NCBI RefSeq assembly: GCF_015209505.1
Contig: NZ_JADEYC010000001.1
Coordinates: forward strand, 62,001-126,000
Length of the DNA: 64,000 nt
Direction: 5' to 3'
From: Saccharopolyspora montiporae
GTDB taxonomy: Bacteria > Actinomycetota > Actinomycetes > Mycobacteriales > Pseudonocardiaceae
Both the position numbers and the translations under genes were made by a program. The notes below the pieces were generated by a model that saw only the letters and a list, made by a program, of their open reading frames with translations, was not told the origin of the DNA and did no database searches. Positions 43,467 to 52,965 of the stretch are shown piece after piece. The first letter of the stretch is position 1. Each line of letters starts with the position of its first letter.

Positions 43467-44444
43467 GTGCACATGGACACGTTGGCCCAGGCCGACGACG
43501 GTATGGTCGCCCAGGCCGGGCCGTTCGTGGACTGGTTCACCGCCCACGCCGGAGCCATGGTCTCCGGGCTGATCAACGTCGGCATCATCGCGGTGGTGGC
43601 GTTCGTCGCCCGCGCCGTGGTCGGCAGGCTGATCGTGCGGCTGGTCAAGCGGATCGTGAGCTCGCAGCAGAAGCTCGACCAGGCCAAGAGCAAGGCCAGC
43701 CGGGTGGTGACCAGGTCCGCCGAGAACGGCGGAGCCAACCGCAAGGAGCGCCAGGAGCAGCGCGCGCAGACGATCGGGTCGGTGCTGCGCAGCATCGCCT
43801 CGTTCGTGATCTTCGGCGTGGCGTTCATGATGATCCTCGGCGAGTTCGGGATCAACCTCGCACCGGTGCTGGCCAGCGCCGGGGTGCTCGGGCTGGCGAT
43901 CGGTTTCGGCGCGCAGAACCTGGTGCAGGACTTCCTGTCCGGCCTGTTCATGATGACCGAGGACCAGTTCGGCGTCGGTGACGTCGTCGACGTCGGTGAC
44001 GCGGTGGGCACCGTCGAGGCGATGACGATGCGCATCACCAAGATCCGCGATCTGGACGGCAACCTCTGGCACGTGCGCAACGGCGAGATCATGCGCGTGT
44101 GCAACATGAACCAGGACTGGGCCAATGCCGTCATCGAGATCCCGCTGGACTACTCGGTGAACCTGCCCGAGGCCAAGCGCGTCCTGGAGAACGGGCTGGC
44201 GGAATTCGCCGACGATCCCGAGTTCTCCGGCCAGATCCTGGAGAAGCCCGACGTCAACGGCGTCGTGGGCATCGGCAACGGCGCGGTGACCATGCGGGTG
44301 ATCATCAAGACCAAGCCGGGCTCGCAGTGGGCCATCGGCCGCGCGGCCCGCGGCCACCTCAAGCAGCGCCTCGACGACGAGGGCCTGCACGTGGCCTACC
44401 CGCTGCTGCCGCTGGCCGGCAGCGGCGCCACCAAGCAGGGCTGA
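43467..44444 (+). CDS. mscS: MscS-family mechanosensitive channel
   Basis: A 325-residue channel. A first helix (LINVGIIAVVAFVARAVVG) is followed by a charged cytoplasmic loop of about 65 residues (RKERQEQRAQTIGSVLRSI). TM2 is FVIFGVAFMMILGEFGI, and the pore helix is VLASAGVLGLAIGFGAQNLVQDFLSG split by glycines as in MscS. The beta domain carries FGVGDVVDVGDAVGTVEAM and the alpha-beta tail ends the protein. The GTG at 43467 follows GAAAGGG; ATG 43473 is an alternative. It should release solutes on hypo-osmotic shock. Confidence 0.92.
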   Translation: MHMDTLAQADDGMVAQAGPFVDWFTAHAGAMVSGLINVGIIAVVAFVARAVVGRLIVRLVKRIVSSQQKLDQAKSKASRVVTRSAENGGANRKERQEQRAQTIGSVLRSIASFVIFGVAFMMILGEFGINLAPVLASAGVLGLAIGFGAQNLVQDFLSGLFMMTEDQFGVGDVVDVGDAVGTVEAMTMRITKIRDLDGNLWHVRNGEIMRVCNMNQDWANAVIEIPLDYSVNLPEAKRVLENGLAEFADDPEFSGQILEKPDVNGVVGIGNGAVTMRVIIKTKPGSQWAIGRAARGHLKQRLDDEGLHVAYPLLPLAGSGATKQG

Positions 44445-44465
44445 CCGACCCCGCTCCCCCGCGCG

Positions 44466-44499
44466 ACCGCCCGCGACCGCATCTCGGTCGCGGGCGGTT
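44466..44499 (+). terminator. Hairpin after the MscS gene
   Basis: ACCGCCCGCGACCG pairs perfectly with CGGTCGCGGGCGGT (14 bp, five-base loop), 22 bases after the stop, followed by TTC. The region 44500-44854 has only short open frames of uncertain meaning on either strand. Confidence 0.7.
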
Positions 44500-44854
44500 C
44501 AACGTCCGGGACCGGTCCTCGGGAGCGTGTCGGGTGGTGACCTCGCCCCGCTCGACCATCTGCTGCCACATCTCGCGCACGGGTCGGTCCTGGTCGACGA
44601 CCAGGACGTCGAATTCCCGGTACCGCCGGTGCGCACCGGATCCGCACCGGCTCGACCGGGCGGTGCGGGTAGTGCCCTCCCCTCGTGCTTCCCGCACGGC
44701 CCCCGCTCCCCCGCGCGCCGTTGACCGCGCACCACGTTGACTCGGCGGCGGCTCGCGGACCACTCTCGCGGGGAGACGACGCCGACCACCTCGTGCGGGC
44801 CCCGACAGCGGACGCTCGCAGGTCGCCCTCCGGACTGCCCACGAGGAGACGCCC

Positions 44855-46069
44855 GTGCACGACTCATCCCGCTTCGACGTCGCGGTCGTCGGCGCAGGCC
44901 CGCTCGGCGCCGCGACCGCCCGGCACCTCACCGACCGGGGAGCGTCGGTCCTGATCGTCGGGCCCGCCGAGCCGGACCGCTTCGACGACCATCGCGGAGT
45001 GTGGGCCGGCTACTACGACCAGGGGCGGCTCGCGCACGTGCTCGAAGTACCGCTGGTGACCTCACTGCTGGCCACCCGCTCGATCCGCCGGTTCCCCGAC
45101 CTGCGCGAGCGCTCCGGCGTGGAGTTCACCGCACCGACCCACTCGCTGTGCGTGCTGCCCGACGTGTCCGGACATCCGCAGGCCGCGGAGTGGTTCGACA
45201 GCAGCCGTCTGGTGCGCAACGCCGAGGACCTCGGTGTTGCGGTCGAGCAGCTCGGCGAGGACGAGCTCCGCTCGACCTATCCGCAGCTGCGGTTCGCCCC
45301 CGGGCACCTCGGCCTGGTCCAGCGCGACGCGCTGATCGTCAATCCGCGCGACCTCGTGCGCGCCGAGCTCACCGCCGCCACCTCGGCCGGAGCGGTGCTG
45401 GTCCGCGACGAGGTCACCGACGTCAGCGAGCGCGCCGACGCGGTCCTGCTCACCACGACGTCCGGGGCGACGTGGCGGGCGGAGCAGGCCGTCATGGCTA
45501 CCGGAGCAGCCTCCAACGCCACGGGGCTGCTCACCCATCCCCTGGAGATGAACACCTTCGGGGCCACCGTCGTGCTCGTCGAGGTTCCCGACCCGAACGC
45601 GATCGACATGCCGGCGATGATGTACCTGAAGTCGACCGAGGACGGGCTCGACTTCGGTGGAATCGTGATGTCCCCGCTGCGCTACCCCGACGGCCGGTGG
45701 TACATCAAGGTCTCCGGCACCAGCGTGCTGGACAACCCCCTTCGCACGGCGGACGAGATCGCCGCCTGGGTGCGCACCGGCGGGCGCCAGGACGACATCG
45801 GTGAGGCGCGAGCGTTGCTCGGGGAACTGCTGCCCGGGCACGAGCTCGGTCCGGCACGCACTCGCCCGTGCACGGTGTGCGAGACCGCGACCGGGCTGCC
45901 CTACATCGACCGGGTCGACGATCGCACGACGATCGTGATCGAAGGCGAGCGCGGCGTGATGTCCGCCGACGAAATCGGTCGCCTGGCAGCGGACTTCACC
46001 GCATCCGGCACCTGGCAGGACGGCATCCCGCACGAGGTGTTCCGGGCGCAATGGTCCGTTTCCGGCTGA
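44855..46069 (+). CDS. FAD-dependent oxidoreductase (DAO family)
   Basis: A 404-residue flavoprotein of the D-amino-acid oxidase/glycine oxidase-like family. VAVVGAGPLGAATARHLTDRG is the FAD Rossmann motif. The central substrate domain is recognisable (RSTYPQLRFAPGHLGLVQRD), and the second cofactor block is EQAVMATGAASNAT. The C-terminal end has TGLPYIDRVDD and VIEGERGVMSADEIG. GTG 44855 follows GAGGAG. Single gene, and its amine or amino-acid substrate cannot be inferred. Confidence 0.85.
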   Translation: MHDSSRFDVAVVGAGPLGAATARHLTDRGASVLIVGPAEPDRFDDHRGVWAGYYDQGRLAHVLEVPLVTSLLATRSIRRFPDLRERSGVEFTAPTHSLCVLPDVSGHPQAAEWFDSSRLVRNAEDLGVAVEQLGEDELRSTYPQLRFAPGHLGLVQRDALIVNPRDLVRAELTAATSAGAVLVRDEVTDVSERADAVLLTTTSGATWRAEQAVMATGAASNATGLLTHPLEMNTFGATVVLVEVPDPNAIDMPAMMYLKSTEDGLDFGGIVMSPLRYPDGRWYIKVSGTSVLDNPLRTADEIAAWVRTGGRQDDIGEARALLGELLPGHELGPARTRPCTVCETATGLPYIDRVDDRTTIVIEGERGVMSADEIGRLAADFTASGTWQDGIPHEVFRAQWSVSG

Positions 46070-46391
46070 CCCGACCGCCGAATCAGCGACCGGCGGGCGC
46101 AAGGGGGACAGGTGACCAGGGAACTCGTTGTGCTCAACGCCGTTTCGATCGCCGAGCGCGATGTCGACGAGGTCCACCCGCACTCCGGTGTTGAACGAGG
46201 TGGTGAACGTCCCAGGTGCGGGGATCCGCGGAGGACGAGGGTCCCGGCACGCGGCCCGCACCGGAATGGCACGCACCTCGGCGTTCTCGGCTCGCACCCC
46301 CGGACCGGCGGGATCGGGGCCGCGCACGGCGCGAACCCCGCGATCGCGGCATCGGTCGCGGGATTCGCGCGCGCTCGCTGCGGAGAACGTC
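46070..46391. other. Intergenic region with no supported gene
   Basis: A GTG at 46112 on the plus strand follows AAGGGGGACAG and opens about 99 codons, but the peptide becomes arginine/glycine-rich and matches nothing I know. On the minus strand a 40-residue stretch (TFTTSFNTGVRVDLVDIALG) looks protein-like, but it has no start. Either could be a gene remnant; neither is called. Confidence 0.3.
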
Positions 46392-46790
46392 CTAGGGCTC
46401 GGTGGTGATCGGGTCGCAGCTCCCGCAGCCCTTGTGCTGCGCGGCGACGATGTTGTTGCCGGGGCTGTCGATCTTCACCGACGTCGCTCCGGACTTCCAG
46501 GCGCTCCAGTTGCCCGTCTTGTACTTGACCCGGACCCAGGCGTGCCCATCGCAGGACCCGTCGTCGGCTTTACCGGTCAGCGCCTTGCCGGACTCGACGT
46601 AGCCGGCGTACGTGGTGCCGCAGAGCCGCTTCCACTGGACGTAGTTCGACGCCGCGGTATCCGGGGCGGTGGCCGCGGGCGGGGAAGAGCCCGCGGCGAC
46701 CGGGGCCGCGGCGGCACCGGTGGCCGCCATTCCGGTCAGCATCGCGGCGGCGGCCAGAGCGAGGCTGCATCGTCGTACGACAGTGCTCAT
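46392..46790 (-). CDS. Small secreted protein with four cysteines
   Basis: A 132-residue protein of unknown family. The N-terminus VVRRCSLALAAAAMLTGM and AATGAAAAPVAA is a clear Sec signal peptide with an AxA cleavage site near residue 30. A disordered Ser/Pro/Ala linker follows. The ~80-residue mature domain contains four cysteines (RLCGTT, DGSCDG, KGCGSCDP), suggesting two disulfides, and a WVRVKYKTGNWSAWKSG strand region. GAGAGGAG precedes the ATG. It resembles short exported actinomycete proteins of unknown role. Confidence 0.8.
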   Translation of the reverse strand: MSTVVRRCSLALAAAAMLTGMAATGAAAAPVAAGSSPPAATAPDTAASNYVQWKRLCGTTYAGYVESGKALTGKADDGSCDGHAWVRVKYKTGNWSAWKSGATSVKIDSPGNNIVAAQHKGCGSCDPITTEP

Positions 46791-46962
46791 CTCGAATCTC
46801 CTCTCGCAATCGGGTTCGGGCGCCGGGCCCGGATCCGCACCGCAACGGCGCGGTCACCGCTGAGCTTCCAGGACGCCCACCGGATCCGGAATGTGTTTTC
46901 CGCGCTCGGCAAACACGCACCCGGTATCGGAACGGGTGCCGTCCGGACGCCGCGGGCCATCT

Positions 46963-46977
46963 ATTGACATCATCAAT
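46963..46977. promoter_or_regulatory. ATTGA-N5-TCAAT repeat upstream of the MHS symporter
   Basis: A five-base inverted repeat overlaps a TTGACA (46964-46969) about 105 bases before the symporter start. It could be a regulated -35 region; no convincing -10 is seen 17 bases downstream. Confidence 0.3.
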
Positions 46978-47073
46978 CGTTGTTGCTTGCATGTGAATCT
47001 GCTTCGAGCCGGAGACCGGCACCCGCGCTCGCACGGCACCCGCCCGAGCCGCACCAGACCCCGGGGAGTCCGC

Positions 47074-48384
47074 GTGCCCGCACACACCGCAAGCACCGCG
47101 CCCACGAACCCGCGGCGCGGCAAGGAGATTCGCCGGGTCGTGCTGTCCAGCTACCTCGGCAGCACGATCGAGTTCTACGACTTCCTGCTCTACGCCACCG
47201 CCGCCTCGCTGGTGTTCGGCCCGGTGTTCTTCACCGGACTCGACCCGCTGGCCGCCACGATCGCCTCGTACGGCACGTTCGCCGCCGGCTACCTCGCGCG
47301 CCCGCTCGGCGGGCTCGTGCTCGGCCACTTCGGCGACCGAATCGGCCGCAAGCGGATGCTCGTGCTGTCCATGACCATCATGGGCGTGGCCTCGTTCCTC
47401 ATCGGCCTCGTCCCACCCGCCTCGGCCATCGGCTCGTGGGGCGCGATCATCCTGGTGGGACTGCGCATCTGCCAGGGCATCGCGGTCGGCGGCGAATGGG
47501 GCGGGGCGGCCCTGATGTCGCTGGAACACGCCGACCGCAAGCAGCGCGGGTTCGCCGCCTCGTTCACCAACGCCGGAGCACCGTCCGGCGCGGTGCTCGG
47601 CACGCTGCTGATGAGCGCGTTCGCGACCCTGCCCCGCGAGCAGTTCCTGGCCTGGGGCTGGCGGATCCCGTTCCTGCTCTCGGCCGCACTGCTCGTGCTG
47701 GGCCTGTTCGTGCGCTCCCGCGTCGCGGAGAGCCCGATCTTCCAGGAGGCGATGCGCAGCAGCCCGCCGCGGCGGCGCGCACCCGTGCTCGACGTGCTGC
47801 GCAGGCCGCGAACCCTGCTGCTGAACATGCTCGGGTGCAGCGGCAGCTTCGCCATCCAGATCCTGTTCGCCACGTTCGCGATCACCTACGCCTCGGCGGC
47901 CGGCGCCGACGAGCAGCTGGTGCTGCTGAGCTTCGCGATCGCCTCGTTCCTGCAGATCGGCACCGTGCTCGCCTTCGGCAAGCTGTCCGATGTGGTCGGT
48001 CGCCGACCGGTGATGCTCGGCGGCCTGGCCCTGTTCGCGCTGCTGCTGCACCCCCTGTTCGGCTGGCTGGGCTCAGGCAACGGCACGCTGGTCTTCCTCG
48101 CGTTCCTGGTGGGCCTGACCTGCCACGCGATGACCTACGGCCCGATGGCGGCCTACATCTCCGAGCAGGTCGGCACCACCTCCCGCTACACCGGCGCCTC
48201 GCTGGGCTACCAGGGAGCGACGCTGCTCGGCGCGGGGCTGACCCCGGTGGTGCTGGCCTCGCTGCACGCCGCGCACCGCACGCCTACCCCGCTGGTGTGG
48301 TTCATGGTCACGGTCTGCGCGCTCAGCGCCGCGGCGGTGCTGGCGACCCGGGAGAGCAAGGACAACGACCTGCAGGCCCTGTGA
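47074..48384 (+). CDS. MFS transporter, metabolite:proton symporter (MHS) family
   Basis: A 436-residue 12-TM carrier. VVLSSYLGSTIEFYDFLLY is the TM1 signature of the MHS family (ShiA, KgtP, ProP-like). HFGDRIGRKRMLVLSM is the first cytoplasmic loop, and GEWGGAALMSLEHA lies in TM4-5. GTG 47074 follows GGGGAG. The family imports small acids, osmolytes or shikimate with protons; the substrate is unknown. Confidence 0.9.
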   Translation: MPAHTASTAPTNPRRGKEIRRVVLSSYLGSTIEFYDFLLYATAASLVFGPVFFTGLDPLAATIASYGTFAAGYLARPLGGLVLGHFGDRIGRKRMLVLSMTIMGVASFLIGLVPPASAIGSWGAIILVGLRICQGIAVGGEWGGAALMSLEHADRKQRGFAASFTNAGAPSGAVLGTLLMSAFATLPREQFLAWGWRIPFLLSAALLVLGLFVRSRVAESPIFQEAMRSSPPRRRAPVLDVLRRPRTLLLNMLGCSGSFAIQILFATFAITYASAAGADEQLVLLSFAIASFLQIGTVLAFGKLSDVVGRRPVMLGGLALFALLLHPLFGWLGSGNGTLVFLAFLVGLTCHAMTYGPMAAYISEQVGTTSRYTGASLGYQGATLLGAGLTPVVLASLHAAHRTPTPLVWFMVTVCALSAAAVLATRESKDNDLQAL

Positions 48385-48442
48385 CGCGCTGAGCCCGCGC
48401 CCGCGTGCACGGCCGAATCCGCGGCCAGGCACACTCGGCGTC

Positions 48443-48934
48443 GTGCACCTGCTGCTGATCGCCGACACGCACGTGCCCAAGCGCGCCACGACCCTGCCCG
48501 ACGAGGTGTGGGCCGCGGCCGAATCCGCCGACGTGGTGGTGCACGCCGGCGACTGGATGACCGCCGCGCTGCACGACGAGCTGCACGAGCGCACCCGCAG
48601 GCTCATCGGCGTGTTCGGCAACAACGACGGCCCTGACCTGCGGGAACGACTCCCCGAGGCCGCCCACGTCGAGCTCGGCGGCCTGCGGGTGGCGGTGATC
48701 CACGAAACGGGTGCGTCCCAGGGCCGCGAGGCGCGCTGCGACCGGTGGTTCCCGGACACCGATCTGCTCGTGTTCGGCCACAGCCACATCCCGTGGGACA
48801 GTACGACGCCGCGCGGTCTGCGCCTGCTCAACCCGGGTTCGCCGACCGACCGCCGCAAGCAACCGCACCACACGTACCTGACCGCCGAGATCACCGGTGG
48901 TCGGCTGCACGAGGTCGCCCTGCACCGGCTGTGA
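48443..48934 (+). CDS. YfcE/MJ0936-type metallophosphoesterase
   Basis: A 163-residue calcineurin-like phosphoesterase. Motifs in order are LLIADTHVP (D-x-H), VVHAGDW (GDW), GVFGNNDG (GNND), VIHETG (H) and VFGHSHIPW (GHSH), so the two-metal site is complete. Length fits the small YfcE group that hydrolyses phosphodiesters. It starts with GTG 48443, 58 bases after the symporter. Confidence 0.9.
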   Translation: MHLLLIADTHVPKRATTLPDEVWAAAESADVVVHAGDWMTAALHDELHERTRRLIGVFGNNDGPDLRERLPEAAHVELGGLRVAVIHETGASQGREARCDRWFPDTDLLVFGHSHIPWDSTTPRGLRLLNPGSPTDRRKQPHHTYLTAEITGGRLHEVALHRL

Positions 48935-49136
48935 ACCGGCACCACCGGGCAGCGGGTCGGCGATCTCGTTGACACGGGTGTCGGGCGAACGGCTACCGTG
49001 TCCGGTGATGGAGTGCTTCGCGGCCTGGCGCATCCGCCGGTGAGATCCCGCTGGCCGCTGCCGCATGGCAGCGCCGCGGTCGAGCAGGTCCGCTGAACCC
49101 GCACGCTCGGCTCATCGAGCCGGAAGGAGCGCTCGC

Positions 49137-49619
49137 ATGCTCATCCGTTCGTTCGTCCCGAACGACCTCACCGCCATCACTCAGCTCACCATCGACACCT
49201 TCGGACCGTTCTACGAGGAGCATTTCCGGCCCCTGGTCGGTGAGCTGATCTTCGCCAACCAACACGGGAACTGGCGCACCGATTACCACCGCCAGGTGGC
49301 CGCGCTGCACGATCCCGACCAGCACAAGCACCTCGCGATCGCCGACGTCGACGGTGCGATCGCGGGATACGTCGCGTTCTCCGTCGATCCCGAGAACCGC
49401 AACGGCAACGTCGAGATGCTCGCCGTCGACGAGCAGCACCGCAGGCTCGGAGCGGGCCGCGAGCTGTGCGAACACGCCTTCGCCGAGATGCGCGAGCTCG
49501 GCGCGGACGTCGTGGAGATCGGCACCGGCGGCGATCCGTTCCACGCCCCGGCCCGCGCGCTCTACGAGGAGCTCGGCTGCACGCCGCTGCCGGTGACCGT
49601 CTACTACCGGCAGTTGTGA
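49137..49619 (+). CDS. GNAT family N-acetyltransferase
   Basis: A 160-residue acetyltransferase. IRSFVPNDLTAITQL is the N-terminal strand-helix, VEMLAVDEQHRRLGAGREL contains the acetyl-CoA-binding motif (HRRLGAG), and ALYEELGCTPLPVTVYYRQ is the C-terminal motif B. The ATG at 49137 follows GGAAGGAG. The acceptor is unknown. Confidence 0.88.
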   Translation: MLIRSFVPNDLTAITQLTIDTFGPFYEEHFRPLVGELIFANQHGNWRTDYHRQVAALHDPDQHKHLAIADVDGAIAGYVAFSVDPENRNGNVEMLAVDEQHRRLGAGRELCEHAFAEMRELGADVVEIGTGGDPFHAPARALYEELGCTPLPVTVYYRQL

Positions 49620-49750
49620 TCACGCGACCGGGGTGGACGGCCGCAGGGGCCCGTCCACCCCGGTCCGACCACTCCGGACGGTGGCATCAGGCGAATCCGT
49701 CCGCGAACTGACAGTGTCCGCGCTGTACCCAGTAGGAAGAGGCCACCAGC

Positions 49751-50602
49751 ATGATCGTCGTCACCGGCGCCACCGGCGGGTTGGGCAGCGCCACCGTCGA
49801 GAACCTCCTCACGCGCGTACCCGCCGACCGGATCGGCGTCAGCGTCCGCGAGGTCGCCGGGGCGCAGCACTTCGCCGATCGCGGCGTCCGCGTGCGGCAG
49901 GGCTCCTACGAGGATCCGGCTGCGCTGCGGGACGCGTTCGCCGGTGCCGACCAGGTGCTCCTGGTGTCGGGCAACGACCCGGCGGCCGACCTGGTCGGCC
50001 TGCATCGCAACGCCATCGAGGCCGCCGTCGCCGCAGGCGCCCAGCGGATCGTCTACACGAGCCAGCAGGGCGCCGTCCCCGGCAACCCGTACCGGCCGTC
50101 GGAATTCCACATCGCCACCGAGACCGTGCTCGCCGAGTCCGGAGTGGCCTGGACCGCGCTGCGCAACGGCGCCTACGGTCCACTGGACCAGGTACTCGGC
50201 CCGTGGCAGCAGACCGGGGAGATCGCCCGACCGCAGGACGGTCCCGTCCCCTACACCGACCGCGCGGACGTCGCCGAAGCCACTGCGATCATCCTCGCCG
50301 GTGACCGCTCCTTCGAGGGCCCGATCACCCTCAGCGCGCCGACCGCCGTCACCTTCGACGATCTCGCCGCGATCGCCTCCGACCTGACCGGCCGCACCAT
50401 CGAGCGCACCGTCCTGGACGACGAGCAGTGGGTCGCCGACCAGATCACGGCCGGGGTCCCCGAGCAGGCGGCTCGGCTGATGCTCTCCTGGTACGAGGCC
50501 AGCCGCGCAGGCTACTTCGCAGCAGCCGATCCCCTGCTCGCCGAACTCCTCGGCCGCGAGCCGCGCAGCGCCGCCGACCGGCTCGCGGCCGGCATCGCCT
50601 GA
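49751..50602 (+). CDS. NmrA-like NAD(P)-binding protein (QOR2-type)
   Basis: A 283-residue atypical SDR. MIVVTGATGGLGSATVENLL binds NAD(P). The protein follows the QOR2/NmrA pattern, with ADQVLLVSGND, VYTSQQGA and RNGAYGP. The SDR catalytic Tyr-Lys pair is not in the standard place, so it may be a reductase of quinones or a redox sensor. GGAAGAGG precedes the ATG. It ends at a large palindrome shared with the convergent catalase gene. Confidence 0.87.
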   Translation: MIVVTGATGGLGSATVENLLTRVPADRIGVSVREVAGAQHFADRGVRVRQGSYEDPAALRDAFAGADQVLLVSGNDPAADLVGLHRNAIEAAVAAGAQRIVYTSQQGAVPGNPYRPSEFHIATETVLAESGVAWTALRNGAYGPLDQVLGPWQQTGEIARPQDGPVPYTDRADVAEATAIILAGDRSFEGPITLSAPTAVTFDDLAAIASDLTGRTIERTVLDDEQWVADQITAGVPEQAARLMLSWYEASRAGYFAAADPLLAELLGREPRSAADRLAAGIA

Positions 50603-50640
50603 AACGGGCTCCGAGAGCCGGGGTGCGACTCCCCGACGAA

Positions 50641-50682
50641 CCGGCGCTGGCCTGTCCTCCGCGGAGGACAGGCCAGCGCCGG
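50641..50682. terminator. 42-bp perfect palindrome between convergent genes
   Basis: The 42 bases are a perfect palindrome centred on CCGCGG, with each 21-base arm exactly complementary and no loop. It lies 38 bases after the NmrA-like stop and 19 bases beyond the catalase stop, so it can work as a bidirectional terminator. Extruded cruciform formation is also possible. Confidence 0.8.
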
Positions 50683-50701
50683 GTGCGCCCACGTGGTCAG
50701 G

Positions 50702-52183
50702 TCAGTCGTTGACCTGCGCGTAGTACGCCTTCTCGATGTTCTCGCCGACTTCCTGGTCGATGTTCTTCCAGTACTGGAAGACCCGCGAGAGGACCGGCTC
50801 GACGACGCCGCCGAGCAGCGCGCCGGTCACGGTCTGCACGAGGCGCTGCCGCTCCTCCTCGGAGAAGACCTCGCGCACGAGGGTGTGCGCCTGCCCGAAG
50901 TCGTCGTCCGCCGAGTGCAGCGAGTAGGCCGACCGCACGAGTTCGCCGTCGGACTCCCAGCCGTTGTCCACCGGGCCCTGCTCGTCCTGGTACGCGCGCC
51001 CGTAGGAATTTGGCGCGTACACCGGTGCGTCACCGGAGTGGTAGAACTGCATCGCGCCCTCCTTGTCGTAGGAGTTGGTGGGCACGACCGGACGGTTCAC
51101 CGGAAGCTGGTTAAAGTTGGTGCCCAGCCGGTTCCGGTGCGCGTCGGGGTAGGAGAACACTCGACCCAGCAGCATCTTGTCCGGTGAGATGCCGGTGCCC
51201 GGAACCGTGTTGGACGGGCTGAACGCCGCCTGCTCGACTTCCGCGAAGTGGTTGGCCGGGTTCTGGTTCAGGGTGAACCGGCCCACCGGGATGCGCGGGT
51301 AGTCCTCCTTCGGCCAGACCTTGGTGAGGTCGAACGGGTTGAAGCGGTACTCCTTCGCGTCCTCGTAGGGCATGATCTGCACTTCGAGTCGCCACGACGG
51401 GTAGTCACCGTTCCTGATCGAGTCGAACAGGTCGCGGCGGTGGGTATCGGCGTCCTTGCCGGCCAGTTCGTCGGCTTCCTCGTTGGTGAGGGTCTGCACG
51501 CCCTGCTCGGTGAGGAAGTGGTACTTGACCCAGAACTTCTCGCCGTCCTCGTTGACCCACATGTAGGTGTGCGAGGAGTAGCCGTTCATGTGGCGCCAGG
51601 TGCGCGGCAGACCGCGGTCGCCCATGAGGTAGCTGACCTGGTGGGCGCTTTCCGGGGACAGCGACCAGAAGTCCCACTGCATGTTGTTGTCGCGCAGGCC
51701 CGAGTCGGGGGTGCGCTTCTGCGAGTGGATGAAGTCCGGGAACTTCATGGGATCGCGGACGAAGAACGTCGGCGTGTTGTTGCCGACGATGTCGAAGTTG
51801 CCGTCCTGCGTGTAGAACTTCAACGCGAAACCGCGGACGTCGCGCCAGGTATCGGGCGAACCGAGCTCACCGGCCACGGTGGAGAACCGGGCCAGCATCG
51901 GCGTCTTCGTCCCCTTCTGGAACAGCTTCGCCTTGGTGTAGCGCGAAACGTCCTCGGTGATCTCCAGCTCACCGAACGCGCCGGAACCCTTCGCGTGCGG
52001 GCTCCGCTCCGGGATGCGCTCGCGGTCGAACCGAGCGAGCTTCTCCACGAGCGCGACGTCGTGCAGCAGCAGCGGGCCGTTCGGGCCCACGCTCAGCGAA
52101 TGGGCGTCGCTCTCCCGGGGTGCACCGGATTCGGTGGTCGACGGCTTCGAGGAGGTGTGGTCCGTGGTGGGATCAGTAGTCAT
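50702..52183 (-). CDS. katA: Monofunctional heme catalase
   Basis: A 493-residue small-subunit catalase that dismutates hydrogen peroxide. The distal His is in [16 protein letters not shown] (the usual VVHAKG is SPHAKG here), Asn in [16 protein letters not shown], and the proximal heme Tyr in [17 protein letters not shown] 52183 follows AGGAGAAC. The gene is 131 bases downstream of a Fur-family regulator on the same strand, the usual furA-katA arrangement, so peroxide-responsive repression is likely. Confidence 0.95.
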   Translation of the reverse strand: MTTDPTTDHTSSKPSTTESGAPRESDAHSLSVGPNGPLLLHDVALVEKLARFDRERIPERSPHAKGSGAFGELEITEDVSRYTKAKLFQKGTKTPMLARFSTVAGELGSPDTWRDVRGFALKFYTQDGNFDIVGNNTPTFFVRDPMKFPDFIHSQKRTPDSGLRDNNMQWDFWSLSPESAHQVSYLMGDRGLPRTWRHMNGYSSHTYMWVNEDGEKFWVKYHFLTEQGVQTLTNEEADELAGKDADTHRRDLFDSIRNGDYPSWRLEVQIMPYEDAKEYRFNPFDLTKVWPKEDYPRIPVGRFTLNQNPANHFAEVEQAAFSPSNTVPGTGISPDKMLLGRVFSYPDAHRNRLGTNFNQLPVNRPVVPTNSYDKEGAMQFYHSGDAPVYAPNSYGRAYQDEQGPVDNGWESDGELVRSAYSLHSADDDFGQAHTLVREVFSEEERQRLVQTVTGALLGGVVEPVLSRVFQYWKNIDQEVGENIEKAYYAQVND

Positions 52184-52314
52184 GAAAGTTCTCCTAGGTG
52201 AACTGTCCGACGAGGTGACCGTGAACCGACCGCTCGGGAACTGGGGCGGCATCGCCGTCCTCGTGACGGTGGCGGTTCGGCCTCCCGCTGCATTTCGGAC
52301 GATGATCGGCGGTA

Positions 52315-52800
52315 TCAACGGGTTTCAGCGTCTTCGGCATCGACCCCCTTTCGCTCCGCGGGGCTGCGGCACGTGGAACACACGCCGCGGAACATCAGCT
52401 CTGCTTCTTCCACGTCGAATCCGAGATCGTCGGCGGGGTCGAGGCAGGGCGCCGCACCGATCGCGCAGGGAACGTCCTCGAGCCGCCCGCAGATCCGGCA
52501 CACCATGTGGTGGTGGTTGTCGTGCCGATGGATCTCGTAGCGCGCCGCGCTACGCGCGTCGACGTCGACACGTCGCAGGAGGCCCGCTCCGGTCAAGGCG
52601 TTGAGCACGTCGTAGACGGCTTGCTTGGACACGGTGCCGAGACGTTCGCGCACCGCGGCGGTGACGTCGTCCGCTTCGGCGTGCGGGGCCGCGGCCACGG
52701 CGTCGAGCGTGGCCACGCGCGGTGCGGTCACGCGCAGACCTGCCGCCTGCAGTTCGGCGCGCGACCGCTGTTCGAGGTCGTCCTGGTGCGTCGACGGCAT
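52315..52800 (-). CDS. Fur/PerR family regulator of the catalase
   Basis: A 161-residue metal-dependent repressor. The winged helix is [20 protein letters not shown] with [20 protein letters not shown]. The metal-sensing part has [19 protein letters not shown] (HDNHHH plus CxxC) and the second CSTC. The HxHHH cluster and both CxxC pairs are complete. It fits CatR/FurA-type peroxide sensors that control the adjacent catalase and themselves. Confidence 0.9.
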   Translation of the reverse strand: MPSTHQDDLEQRSRAELQAAGLRVTAPRVATLDAVAAAPHAEADDVTAAVRERLGTVSKQAVYDVLNALTGAGLLRRVDVDARSAARYEIHRHDNHHHMVCRICGRLEDVPCAIGAAPCLDPADDLGFDVEEAELMFRGVCSTCRSPAERKGVDAEDAETR

Positions 52801-52814
52801 GACCTCACGGTACC

Positions 52815-52830
52815 ACTAATCTGGATTGGT
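52815..52830. promoter_or_regulatory. Candidate Fur-family operator
   Basis: ACTAATC-TG-GATTGGT is a seven-base inverted repeat with one mismatch, starting 15 bases before the regulator's start codon on the minus strand. The position suggests autorepression. It does not closely match published CatR boxes. Confidence 0.45.
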
Positions 52831-52965
52831 TCAAGTTTAAGCGCGAGCAGGCATTCACCACGCTCCCCGGAAGGGAGCCGACTCACATGATCGGTGGTGC
52901 CCGTCGCACGGGAACGCAGATCTTGTGACACTCAGCGCGCGACAATCTGCTGAGCGCAGGGCATT

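Noticed and set aside
44527..44724. Short ORF after the MscS gene, and an antisense frame reading REFDVLVVDQDRPVREMWQQ
   Set aside because: Both look somewhat protein-like but neither has a ribosome site, a recognisable family or a sensible end. It may be a remnant but cannot be supported.
46112..46408. 99-codon ORF with a good ribosome site at GTG 46112
   Set aside because: After about 30 residues the peptide becomes low-complexity Arg/Gly/His, and it runs into the end of the secreted-protein gene. No family match.
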